From NCBI GenBank assembly GCA_021156325.1, contig JAJNDI010000021.1, positions 1 to 32,839 of the forward strand: a stretch of DNA of 32,839 nucleotides, written 5' to 3'. This document shows, piece after piece, positions 9,005 to 16,975 of the stretch. This DNA comes from Gammaproteobacteria bacterium (lineage in GTDB: Bacteria > Pseudomonadota > Gammaproteobacteria > JAJFKG01). Numbering within the stretch: position 1 is the stretch's first letter; each line of letters opens with the position of its first letter. Made by a program: the position numbers and the translations under genes. The notes beneath the pieces were generated by a model, which was given only the letters and a program-made list of their open reading frames with translations, was not told the DNA's origin and made no database searches.

Positions 9005-10357
9005 ATGGATTACACATTAGCCCACCCCCAAACGGTTGAAATATCCAGACTCAAACGTATCCTGACTTCCCCTTGGACTATCTGCACCATCGGCGCGTTA
9101 TTCTACATGTATGAATATTTCCTTCGTATTGCCCCTGGCGTCATGACACAAAGTTTGCGGGAATCCTTTCAAGTGGATGCTACTCAATTAGGCGTCTTAT
9201 CTGCTTTTTATTATTGGGCTTATACGCCTATGCAATTGCCGGTAGGGGTTTTGTTTGATCATTTTGGTCCCAGACGTTTGTTAACGCTGGCTTGTTTAGT
9301 CTGTGTAGCCGGTACGGTGCTTTTTGGTATGACGCATCTTTTGAGCGTTGCGCAGGCGGGGCGTTTTCTTATTGGGTTTGGCTCCGCTTTTGCTTATGTG
9401 GGTGTTCTGAAATTAGCTACTATTTGGCTGCCTGCTGATCGTTTTGCTTTAATTGCCGGGTTAACCTCAGCCTTAGGCGGTTTAGGGGCTATTTTTGGGG
9501 AATCCGGTATGACCGTATTGACAGAAAAGCTCGGATGGCGTGTCACGATGTTTATTTTAGCGTTACTGGGGGTTTTTCTAAGTTATGTGATTTGGGCCAT
9601 CGTTCGCGATAAACCGCGTAAATATATTCATCCCCGTATTGGACAAGCGATGGATAAAGTTTTACATGCTGAAACGAAATCCCTTAAAACTGAATTGGCC
9701 AGTATGTCATTTGGTTTATTAGGGTTGATTAGTAAATCGCAGATGTGGTTTGTTGGCGCGGTCGGTTGTTTACTCTATTTACCGAGTTCAGTCTTCGCAG
9801 AGCTGTGGGCAAAACCTTATTTTGAAGCCAGAGGATTTTCAGCAAATAACGCTGCTTTTGCAGTCGATTTAATCTTTTTGGGATTTATTGTAGGCGGCCC
9901 TTTAATTGGCGGCTTGTCTGACAAGATCCACCGCCGGAGAATGCCCATGTTCTGGGGTGCTGTTGGCGCAACAGCGACGATCTGTGCGATTTTCTATATT
10001 CCCACCTTATCTCAACCGGCTATTTTTACCCTCTTATTTATTTTTGGCATTTTCTACGGCGCACAAGTCATTGTGTTTGCGGCAGGCCGTGAAATTGCGC
10101 CGCACCGTTTGGCGGGAACCGCCATTGCAACCACCAATATGTTTGTGATGATAGGCGGTATGGTTTTGCAGCCGTTTATTGGGAGTTTGCTGGACAAACA
10201 CTGGTTGATGACAAATGGGTCCAGTCTTTACGGCATCAAAGTGTATACTTTAGCAGATTATAATTACGCGATATTATCTATTCCCATCTGCTTGTTTGCT
10301 GCGGCAATATTTGCATTGTTGATCAAAGAAACCGGCTGCCGCCTTAAGTCGATTTAA
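9005..10357 (+). CDS. Major facilitator superfamily transporter
   Basis: A 450-residue MFS permease with about 12 predicted membrane helices. The loop between helices 2 and 3 carries GVLFDHFGPRRLL, the family's G-x-x-x-D-x-x-G-x-R/K-R/K signature, and a second version, GGLSDKIHRRR, opens the second half. The substrate cannot be told from sequence. Related carriers in Legionellales import amino acids or other small nutrients, and the position between recG and dapF gives no firm clue. ATG 9005 has GAGAGGAA before it; a TTG one codon earlier is less likely. It is followed after 9 nt by dapF. Confidence 0.88.
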   Translation: MDYTLAHPQTVEISRLKRILTSPWTICTIGALFYMYEYFLRIAPGVMTQSLRESFQVDATQLGVLSAFYYWAYTPMQLPVGVLFDHFGPRRLLTLACLVCVAGTVLFGMTHLLSVAQAGRFLIGFGSAFAYVGVLKLATIWLPADRFALIAGLTSALGGLGAIFGESGMTVLTEKLGWRVTMFILALLGVFLSYVIWAIVRDKPRKYIHPRIGQAMDKVLHAETKSLKTELASMSFGLLGLISKSQMWFVGAVGCLLYLPSSVFAELWAKPYFEARGFSANNAAFAVDLIFLGFIVGGPLIGGLSDKIHRRRMPMFWGAVGATATICAIFYIPTLSQPAIFTLLFIFGIFYGAQVIVFAAGREIAPHRLAGTAIATTNMFVMIGGMVLQPFIGSLLDKHWLMTNGSSLYGIKVYTLADYNYAILSIPICLFAAAIFALLIKETGCRLKSI

Positions 10358-10366
10358 GGAAAAGGA

Positions 10367-11176
10367 ATGCCGATCGCTTTTGTCAAAATGCAGGCGCTGG
10401 GAAATGATTTTGTCCTCATTGACGAGACAAAGCACTCGTTTCCTTTATCTTTATCGATGCGGCAGCGCTTGGCTGACAGACATTACGGCATTGGCTGCGA
10501 TCAACTCCTGACTATCGAAAAATCAGATGATCCACGCGCTTTGTATCAATACCGCGTCTTCAATGCTGATGGCTTTGAGGTGGAGCAATGCGGTAATGGC
10601 GCACGATGTATTGCACGCTATTTATTAGACGAAGGCAAAGTTAGAGATAGCAATTTTTCACTGCTCTGCAAAGCAGGGCTGGTTCAGATTAAGCAAAGCG
10701 ATAATGCAGAAATAGCGGTGAATATGGGGGTTCCTGCAGGGTTGGAAGAAAATCCGATCTCCTTTTTCAGAGAGGATGAAAGTCAAGAGATCACTTTTTA
10801 TAGTATCTCTATGGGCAATCCGCATGCTGTTATCTTAACCGATAAGATAGAAGAAACAGTACTGGATGAAATGGGCGTTTATTTAAACGACAAAACACTT
10901 TCACCCTTTCAGCAAGGTGTAAATGTAGGGTTCATGCGCATCTTAACTCCCCGTCATATTGAGCTTGCTGTTTATGAGCGGGGTGTTGGCCGCACTTTAG
11001 CGTGCGGCTCAGGAGCCTGTGCTGCGGTCGCGGCAGGTCAACGTGCGGGTTTATTAGAAGAAGATGTCCAGGTAAACTTGCCGGGCGGAAACGTACGGGT
11101 ATTTTCTGAAGGTCAGTCACTTTGGCTCCAAGGTGAAGCCAATTATGTATTTCGCGGTGAAATGTTTATAGGATAA
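10367..11176 (+). CDS. dapF: Diaminopimelate epimerase DapF
   Basis: A 269-residue DapF, which interconverts LL- and meso-diaminopimelate for lysine and peptidoglycan synthesis. Both catalytic cysteines are visible: NADGFEVEQCGNGARC (near residue 76) and ACGSGACA (near 215). The start MPIAFVKMQALGNDFVLID matches the family. The preceding AAGGAA is the ribosome binding site. In many gammaproteobacteria dapF follows lysA directly; here recG and an MFS gene stand between. Confidence 0.96.
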   Translation: MPIAFVKMQALGNDFVLIDETKHSFPLSLSMRQRLADRHYGIGCDQLLTIEKSDDPRALYQYRVFNADGFEVEQCGNGARCIARYLLDEGKVRDSNFSLLCKAGLVQIKQSDNAEIAVNMGVPAGLEENPISFFREDESQEITFYSISMGNPHAVILTDKIEETVLDEMGVYLNDKTLSPFQQGVNVGFMRILTPRHIELAVYERGVGRTLACGSGACAAVAAGQRAGLLEEDVQVNLPGGNVRVFSEGQSLWLQGEANYVFRGEMFIG

Positions 11177-11181
11177 ACACA

Positions 11182-12609
11182 ATGGACATATCCATTCCTG
11201 ATTTTACAAAAGCCTCTGTATTGGTAGTCGGCGATCTGATTTTAGACAGGTATTGGCAGGGAGAAACACGGCGGATTTCTCCTGAAGCGCCTGTGCCAGT
11301 AGTGCACATTTCACAAAGTGAAGAACGGCCTGGTGGCGCAGGCAATGTGGCTTTAAATTTATTATCGCTAGGCGTCAATACGCAATTACTCGGTGTCATC
11401 GGTGAAGATGAAGCCGGCCAAACGCTCGCGCGTATCTTAAAAAGCACGGACATCGAGTGTCATTTTAAAATACATAAAACAGCCATGACGACCACAAAAT
11501 TGCGTGTATTATCAAAACAGCAGCAATTGATTCGGCTTGATTTTGAAAATAAACCCACTTTGAGTGCAGAATATGATTTGACAAAAGAAGCGGCCAAACT
11601 CTTAAAAAAAGCCGATGTTATGATCTTGTCTGATTATGGAAAAGGCGCTTTATCCCAGATTGGAGATTTAATTAAAATAGCCCGTGAACAGAATAAATGG
11701 GTTTTGGTCGATCCTAAATCCAGTGATTTTTCACACTACCGGGGTGCGAGCATTATTACGCCTAATTATGGTGAATTTGAAGCAGTGGCGGGTGTTTGCC
11801 ACAGTGATAGTGAATTAGTCGAAAAAGCGCGGAATTTACTTCAACAACATGATATCGGCACCTTGTTGATAACGCGCGGCAGCCAAGGGATGACTTTAGT
11901 TGATTCAAAACAGATATTGCATTTGCCGGCTCATGCCCGTGAAGTCTTTGATGTCACCGGTGCAGGCGATACTGTGATTTCTGTTTTAGCCGCTGGCTTG
12001 GCCGCAGGCACATCGATCCCCATATCAGCAGCATTAGCTAATTTGGCAGCCAGTATTGTGGTAGGTAAATTGGGAGCGGCTACAGTGACGGTGCCTGAAT
12101 TGCGTTTTATGATGCGATCACACGGTTATCAGCATGATGGCGGCATCGTGACAGAAGAACAGTTAATCAAAGCTGTTGCAAAAGCCAAAGCACAGCGTGA
12201 AAAAATTGTGATGACCAATGGTTGTTTTGATTTATTGCATGCAGGGCATGTGGCTTATTTACAAGAAGCCAAAAAATTGGGTCACCGCTTAATTGTAGCG
12301 GTTAACGATGATCTTTCAGTAAAGCATTTAAAAGGGGAAGGACGCCCTGTGAATACGCTTAGCCGCCGTATGGCTGTTTTGGCAGCATTAGGCGTTGTCG
12401 ATTGGGTCGTTTCTTTCAGTGAAACAACGCCGGAACGTTTGATAAGTCTTGTTCTGCCCGACTTTTTAGTCAAAGGCGGGGATTACAAACCCGATGAATT
12501 GGCAGGAGCGAAAGCCGTTATTAAAAATGGCGGTGAAGTGAAAATTTTACCCTTTATCCCAGGCTGTTCAACCACCGATATGGTGAATAAAATGAGTCAA
12601 CGAAAATGA
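11182..12609 (+). CDS. hldE: Bifunctional heptose 7-phosphate kinase / heptose 1-phosphate adenylyltransferase HldE
   Basis: A 475-residue two-domain enzyme with both activities intact by motif. The N-terminal PfkB-type kinase (about 1-315) shows [25 protein letters not shown] and the catalytic DVTGAGDT. The C-terminal nucleotidyltransferase (about 340-475) shows [16 protein letters not shown] with its HAGH ATP-binding motif, and FLVKGGDY. It makes ADP-glycero-manno-heptose precursors for LPS core. It follows dapF by 5 nt and precedes hldD by 10 nt, so the three are probably one transcript. Confidence 0.97.
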   Translation: MDISIPDFTKASVLVVGDLILDRYWQGETRRISPEAPVPVVHISQSEERPGGAGNVALNLLSLGVNTQLLGVIGEDEAGQTLARILKSTDIECHFKIHKTAMTTTKLRVLSKQQQLIRLDFENKPTLSAEYDLTKEAAKLLKKADVMILSDYGKGALSQIGDLIKIAREQNKWVLVDPKSSDFSHYRGASIITPNYGEFEAVAGVCHSDSELVEKARNLLQQHDIGTLLITRGSQGMTLVDSKQILHLPAHAREVFDVTGAGDTVISVLAAGLAAGTSIPISAALANLAASIVVGKLGAATVTVPELRFMMRSHGYQHDGGIVTEEQLIKAVAKAKAQREKIVMTNGCFDLLHAGHVAYLQEAKKLGHRLIVAVNDDLSVKHLKGEGRPVNTLSRRMAVLAALGVVDWVVSFSETTPERLISLVLPDFLVKGGDYKPDELAGAKAVIKNGGEVKILPFIPGCSTTDMVNKMSQRK

Positions 12610-12619
12610 GGATAGTGCA

Positions 12620-13564
12620 ATGATTATCGTGACGGGCGGCGCAGGCTTTATTGGTTCTAATATCGTAAGAGCGTTAAATAAACAAGGCCGGTCTGATGTG
12701 ATTGTGGTGGATAATTTAAAAAACGGAGAAAAATTTATAAATATGGTGGATTGCCATATTGTAGATTATATCGATAAACACGATTTTTTAGCGCTCATTA
12801 AATCAGGCAGGGATTTTCCTTACCCCATTGAGGCGATATTTCATGAAGGGGCTTGTTCATCTACTACAGAATGGGATGGACATTACATGATGCAAAACAA
12901 TTACGAATATTCAAAAGTATTGCTGCAATATTGTCTTGAACGTGGTATTCCTTTTTTATACGCATCAAGCGCTGCTGTTTACGGCGGTTCTGATACTTTT
13001 GTGGTTGATCCTTCTTACGAAAAACCGCTTAACGTCTACGGTTATTCCAAATTACTTTTCGATCAACACGTACGGCGCGTATTACCCACGGCGAAAAGCC
13101 AAATCGCCGGGTTTCGTTATTTCAATGTGTATGGTCCTTTTGAGGCGCATAAAAAAGGCATGGCCAGTGTTGCCTTGCATCTTCATCAACAAATTCTGCG
13201 GGGAGAAAATCCTAAACTCTTTGCCGGTTGTGACGGTTATGAGGATGGCGAGCAGCGGCGTGATTTTGTATTTGTCGATGACATAGTGAAAGTTAATCTG
13301 TGGTTTTTAGCACATCCCGCTATTTCTGGCATTTTTAATGTCGGCACCGGCCATGCAGAACCTTTTAATGCGGTGGCCAAAGCGGTTATCTCAGCACATG
13401 ATAAAGGAAAAGTAGAATACATTCCTTTCCCCGATAAATTGCGCGGCCATTATCAAAGTTTTACGCAAGCCGATATTAGTCCCTTACGTCAAGCCGGGTA
13501 TAAAGCCGATTTTTGCACAGTTGCTGATGGCGTTGCTCGTTATATGCAGTGGCTTCGAGGCTAG
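12620..13564 (+). CDS. hldD: ADP-L-glycero-D-manno-heptose 6-epimerase HldD
   Basis: A 314-residue extended short-chain dehydrogenase (E. coli HldD is 310). It has the NAD(P)-binding [10 protein letters not shown] at the very N terminus, SSAAVYG, the catalytic [15 protein letters not shown], and [10 protein letters not shown]. It epimerises C6 of ADP-heptose after HldE, completing the nucleotide-heptose donor for LPS inner core. Confidence 0.96.
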   Translation: MIIVTGGAGFIGSNIVRALNKQGRSDVIVVDNLKNGEKFINMVDCHIVDYIDKHDFLALIKSGRDFPYPIEAIFHEGACSSTTEWDGHYMMQNNYEYSKVLLQYCLERGIPFLYASSAAVYGGSDTFVVDPSYEKPLNVYGYSKLLFDQHVRRVLPTAKSQIAGFRYFNVYGPFEAHKKGMASVALHLHQQILRGENPKLFAGCDGYEDGEQRRDFVFVDDIVKVNLWFLAHPAISGIFNVGTGHAEPFNAVAKAVISAHDKGKVEYIPFPDKLRGHYQSFTQADISPLRQAGYKADFCTVADGVARYMQWLRG

Positions 13565-13595
13565 TGTTTTGTTCTATACTATGTTTATAACATAG

Positions 13596-13643
13596 CTCCT
13601 TTCTTGAGGGGGTCGATGTGCGTGAAACGCATATCGGGGATTT
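13596..13643 (+). repeat. Intergenic palindromic repeat, copy 4 (family A, diverged)
   Basis: CTCCTTTCTTGAGGGGG arm, a central hairpin around GATGTGCG / CGCATATC, then GGGGATTT. A second AGGGGA follows (13646-13651) and serves as ribosome binding site for the ATG at 13656. Confidence 0.7.
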
Positions 13644-13655
13644 CAGGGGACTTTA

Positions 13656-14213
13656 ATGAACGAACACACAGCCACCCAATCCGTTTATGAACGCGGCGGT
13701 GCCGATTTTTGCGATGCGATCATCCACGATGAAATCGTTTTGAGCGCCTTAAATGCCTTGTTTGAAATGCATAACCTCAAAGTGATTGCGATTGACGGCG
13801 CTTTTTCAGCAGCCAAATCGGTTAATTTAACAATCTTTTTGCAAAAACACACAGGCGGTATTCCTGATAAACCAACCATTCAATCACAATTAAAACAAAT
13901 GGGTTTTGAAGCCTCGGATTATGTTTTGGTAGAAGCAAGACTCATCGGCGAAAAAGCCGATCTCTTTTGTTTAGCGCTTACCTTTCAAGGCAAAGATTCT
14001 ATTGAATTGGCTAAAGATAAATTACCGCCGTTGGCTTTACTGGAAGGAAAGATGCAAAAAATAGTGGCCCATGCAAGCGGTATGTTAGCTAAAGTACGCG
14101 TGATGGCAACAGGGGTTGCGGGATTATTTTCGCATAAGAAACCGCTGCACAATGATCACGATTCGACAGATCCCATACACGATTCAACTCATAAAGGACC
14201 TCGGCGTTCATAA
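13656..14213 (+). CDS. Unrecognised 185-residue soluble protein next to the Dot/Icm locus
   Basis: I do not recognise this protein with confidence. It has no signal peptide or membrane segment. Residues 1-150 look like a compact alpha/beta domain (strands around KVIAIDGAF and YVLVEARLI, helices between), and the last 25 or so residues are a hydrophilic His/Asp/Ser-rich tail. The start has a clear AGGGGA ribosome binding site. It lies between hldD (same strand) and the convergent icmX, 9 nt from icmX's stop. A small cytosolic protein beside Dot/Icm genes could be a secretion chaperone such as the LvgA adaptor, but that rests on position only. Confidence 0.6.
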   Translation: MNEHTATQSVYERGGADFCDAIIHDEIVLSALNALFEMHNLKVIAIDGAFSAAKSVNLTIFLQKHTGGIPDKPTIQSQLKQMGFEASDYVLVEARLIGEKADLFCLALTFQGKDSIELAKDKLPPLALLEGKMQKIVAHASGMLAKVRVMATGVAGLFSHKKPLHNDHDSTDPIHDSTHKGPRRS

Positions 14214-14222
14214 GTGGGAAGC

Positions 14223-15260
14223 CTACGGTGTTTTCTGGATTCCGGCAGCCTGATTCACAGCATCTTCATCCGATTGCAAAATAACGCGCTGCTGAGCTTC
14301 ATTTTGCTGGAGGCTTATCATCGCTAATAAAGCGGTTTGACGTTCCATGATCATGCGTAAATCAAAGAGTGATTTTTGAATATCAGCCATCGTGTATAAG
14401 CTTTCACGCTGTAAAGTAGCCGGCGTTGCTGTTTCCATACTTTGATACCAGCCTGGGTTGGAAGATCGTTTTTCAGCATTATATTGTGCTACCAGCAAGG
14501 GGCTTACGTCCGCAGGGGCTGCGGCGCCTTCAGCAAAACTCACATTGCCGTTGCTGTCAACAGTGGCTTGAGACAGTGTTCCAAGACCTGTTTGCGGCGT
14601 GCGTTCCGCGAGCAATTGATATAAAGTGCTTAATGCAGCAGTTGCCCGTGCGGTAGCAATACCCAATTGCACTTTATAGTCGGATAAATTATTGAGATCT
14701 TTAGAAAGTATTTTTTTCGGATCTAAAACTTCATAAGGCCGTACTATACCGCTTGCAAAAGCAATATAATTTTGGGCCATTTTAGCTTGTTTACTATTGT
14801 AATTAGTATTGTCTAATACGGTATTTAAATTGAAAGCGCTGCCGATTTGATTGGCCATGGAAACTGTGACAGGCACTTCTTTTGAAGCCGTGTTGACGAT
14901 AGTCGTATTATCACTGGTAGTGACCAATAATTTTAAACTTTTTAGTACATCCTGGTTTGCTATATTCTGTGCTTCCTGACGGCTGGCCGTTTGTCCAAGA
15001 TTGGCAGCAATACTGTTATTTAAATTAGGAGTCGGTTGATACATCAGGTTTTTCTGCGTTGCCACTTCGGCATTAACCGTACGATTCATATAATCGCTTA
15101 ATTTCCACAATAACCAATTTGTAAAAGCCAGGTTATCCGTTTGCGCAGGCGCAGGCGGTGCATTTCCAAGGCTTGCGCTATTATCGCCAAAACTATTGCC
15201 GCAAAATACCAGCGCTGTTAAAAGAGCAGTCAATAAGCCCCATTTTTTACCGTATTGCAT
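14223..15260 (-). CDS. icmX: Dot/Icm protein IcmX
   Basis: A 345-residue protein with a signal peptide (hydrophobic core at 8-23, probable cleavage after SFG), so periplasmic or exported. IcmX of L. pneumophila is required for intracellular growth and partly secreted, and is longer (about 466). Recognition rests on the body (NWLLWKLSDYMNRTVNAEVAT near the N terminus and a C-terminal helical ERQTALLAMISLQQNEAQQR) and on position downstream of icmW. It ends the leftward icmW-orf-icmX unit. Confidence 0.85.
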   Translation of the reverse strand: MQYGKKWGLLTALLTALVFCGNSFGDNSASLGNAPPAPAQTDNLAFTNWLLWKLSDYMNRTVNAEVATQKNLMYQPTPNLNNSIAANLGQTASRQEAQNIANQDVLKSLKLLVTTSDNTTIVNTASKEVPVTVSMANQIGSAFNLNTVLDNTNYNSKQAKMAQNYIAFASGIVRPYEVLDPKKILSKDLNNLSDYKVQLGIATARATAALSTLYQLLAERTPQTGLGTLSQATVDSNGNVSFAEGAAAPADVSPLLVAQYNAEKRSSNPGWYQSMETATPATLQRESLYTMADIQKSLFDLRMIMERQTALLAMISLQQNEAQQRVILQSDEDAVNQAAGIQKTP

Positions 15261-15278
15261 GATCGTTTTTACCTCATG

Positions 15279-15701
15279 TTAAAAATTCAATTGGACATTA
15301 TTGTCGTTATTATTTTGTTGTTCATCATTATTAGGTACACCGCTGATGCCGGACTCGGCTGCCGGAGCCGGTTTGACTGTCGGTTGAGTTGATTTTGGCA
15401 GAGGTGCAGCTTGCTTTATGGGAGCAACCGGTGTCGTTTGAAGCGGTATCTCTTTTGAGTCTAGCCCCAGCCCTTGTTTTACTAAAGCAGTGAAGGGAGC
15501 AAAGGGATCAGGAGAAGCTGTTCCATTACGGTAACCTTTTTGAGCTTCATGGGCCGCAGTGGCGGCGGCAGTGACTTGATCGTATGTTTTGAGGTAATCG
15601 CTTGCGCCATAAGCGAAGGAAAGTGGCGCTAAGCTTACCAGAATTAAGAGAAGCGTTTTTAACGAAGCAATTCGCATTTGACCTAAGTCCAGATTAAGCA
15701 T
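15279..15701 (-). CDS. Unrecognised small exported protein between icmW and icmX
   Basis: A 140-residue protein with a clear signal peptide (hydrophobic stretch ending SFAYGA), a short helical part rich in Ala, then a Pro/Ala/Lys-rich linker and an Asn/Asp/Gln-rich end. I know no named family for it. The ATG at 15701 sits 5 nt after GGAGGG inside the icmW 3' end and overlaps icmW by 8 nt, which implies translational coupling; a further ATG at 15677 would give an equally good signal peptide. Its place inside a Dot/Icm unit suggests a periplasmic accessory part of the machine, or an N-terminal piece split from a longer IcmX. Both are inference. Confidence 0.7.
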   Translation of the reverse strand: MLNLDLGQMRIASLKTLLLILVSLAPLSFAYGASDYLKTYDQVTAAATAAHEAQKGYRNGTASPDPFAPFTALVKQGLGLDSKEIPLQTTPVAPIKQAAPLPKSTQPTVKPAPAAESGISGVPNNDEQQNNNDNNVQLNF

Positions 15702-16143
15702 CATCACCCTCCAATACTTTTAAAGCCAACTCCAGGCGTTCAGCTGCAAAAATACGCCCCAAGAGACGTAAGCGTTCGAATACAATATTACGCCGCAAAA
15801 AGAGACCCGGCGGATCATCCCGGTGTTTGGAATTTTGCTCAGCGTACATTAACAGTTTAGACGCAGCTCCAGGATGTGCGCTGTCAATACATTGCATCAA
15901 TCGCAACGTACGGCTCATACGGACATGGCAAGCGAGCTTTGTTAAGGGTTCTTCCTGTCCAATGGGATAATTTCCGATAGTATCTAGCTGTTGGCCTAAG
16001 CGATTTAAGGCAGTTTCCAAATCAGGCTCTCCATCCAGAGTCCAATTTTCAACCCCTTCCATAAAGGCAATCACCCGATAAATAGTGGGATCTTTATAAT
16101 CCTTCCAGAATTGATGGACATCTTTCATGGCTAAAGAGGGCAT
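15694..16143 (-). CDS. icmW: Dot/Icm adaptor IcmW
   Basis: A 149-residue acidic cytoplasmic protein (L. pneumophila IcmW is 151). IcmW pairs with IcmS to bring a class of effectors to the coupling protein DotL. Strongly conserved blocks: IYRVIAFMEGVENWTLDG, RLMQCIDSAHPGAASKLL and FLRRNIVFERLRLLGRIF. The ATG at 16143, with GAGG 6 nt upstream and the expected length, is preferred over the in-frame ATG at 16155. Confidence 0.95.
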   Translation of the reverse strand: MPSLAMKDVHQFWKDYKDPTIYRVIAFMEGVENWTLDGEPDLETALNRLGQQLDTIGNYPIGQEEPLTKLACHVRMSRTLRLMQCIDSAHPGAASKLLMYAEQNSKHRDDPPGLFLRRNIVFERLRLLGRIFAAERLELALKVLEGDDA

Positions 16144-16233
16144 AAGCGGCCTCATTGTATGGAAATCTTCTCGAAACTATATATCATCCATGTCACTTTT
16201 GCCATGGAAGAAAGCCTCATTGGGACAGCGCTT

Positions 16234-16262
16234 ATTATAATTATCATTTTTATAATATGCAA
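16234..16262 (-). promoter_or_regulatory. Sigma70 promoter for icmW-orf-icmX
   Basis: On the minus strand: -35 TTGCAT (16262-16257), exactly 17 nt, then perfect -10 TATAAT (16239-16234). A TTAA motif lies immediately upstream of the -35. The leader to icmW would be about 80 nt. Confidence 0.75.
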
Positions 16263-16349
16263 GTTAATTCATATCAAAAGCAGAAACGCCTGCAATTTGT
16301 ATAAAAATCAACATATTATAGGACATCGAGCAGATTCCCCTGTTAATTT

Positions 16350-16365
16350 AATGCAAAAAAGCATT
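16350..16365. promoter_or_regulatory. Inverted repeat AATGC-N6-GCATT at the icmV promoter (operator candidate)
   Basis: AATGC (16350-16354) and GCATT (16361-16365) separated by six A, touching the -35 box of the icmV promoter. The same half sites at the same spacing occur at 23719-23734 in the icmP promoter. Confidence 0.5.
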
Positions 16366-16392
16366 GACTTTGTTTTATCTTTTCGCTAAGAT
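16364..16392 (+). promoter_or_regulatory. Sigma70 promoter for icmV-dotA
   Basis: -35 TTGACT (16364-16369), 17-nt spacer, -10 TAAGAT (16387-16392), about 80 nt upstream of the icmV start. With the opposite icmW promoter it fills the 0.3-kb divergent region 16156-16471, in which I see no convincing gene. Confidence 0.8.
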
Positions 16393-16471
16393 AGCCATTC
16401 TAAAACAGACTGCTATAGTTCCTATAAGGAATGGGGATATAACGAGAGAGAAGAGAGGCAAGGTAATACGT

Positions 16472-16960
16472 ATGTTTAAAACAGTTAAATCCATTTTTAG
16501 CGGGTTTCGCATGGTATTTTTACCAAGAATCCATCTGAAAGGGCTTATCGGGGTAGACGAATTAAAAGAAACATCAAGGGCAGTGAAAGATATCGCCAAA
16601 GATACTTTTACTATCACTGAAGCTAAACGCCAGGAAACCTTTGTTGAAGCCACTCATCGCTTAAAATTAACCCCGCAAACGGTAGCGATGCGTCATCGGC
16701 GTTTTGTGCAATTAGCCTATTCCTTTTTAGGAATGGCGCTTTTGTGTTTTGCTTATGCAATTTATCTGGCTTTTCAAGGTGAAGTTTTCGCATTTCTCTT
16801 GGGATTAGCTGTGACGGGTTTAGGGTTGATGTATGCTTTTCGCTACCATTTTTTTGCATTTCAAATTAAGCATCGAAAATTAGGATGTTCGCTGAAAGAA
16901 TGGTGGAATGGAGAAGTGGAAAAAGCCGACACGAGAACAGTGAAGAAAACCGATGAATAA
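16472..16960 (+). CDS. icmV: Dot/Icm inner-membrane protein IcmV
   Basis: A 162-residue protein (about 151 in L. pneumophila) with an N-terminal cytoplasmic part, two membrane helices near residues 86-105 and 108-126, and a conserved end around YAFRYHFFAFQIKHRKLGC followed by KEWWNGE. IcmV is an essential Dot/Icm component of unknown mechanism, always next to dotA. ATG 16472 downstream of the promoter is chosen; a longer in-frame reading would start within the -35 box and is not real. The gap to dotA is 15 nt. Confidence 0.92.
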   Translation: MFKTVKSIFSGFRMVFLPRIHLKGLIGVDELKETSRAVKDIAKDTFTITEAKRQETFVEATHRLKLTPQTVAMRHRRFVQLAYSFLGMALLCFAYAIYLAFQGEVFAFLLGLAVTGLGLMYAFRYHFFAFQIKHRKLGCSLKEWWNGEVEKADTRTVKKTDE

Positions 16961-16975
16961 GAGGCAGAGAATGCA

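Noticed and set aside
16159..16389. 76-codon frame with a hydrophobic Ile-rich stretch between icmW and icmV
   Set aside because: It overlaps both divergent promoters and the -35 and -10 boxes of icmV, has no ribosome binding site, and its composition follows from AT-rich DNA.
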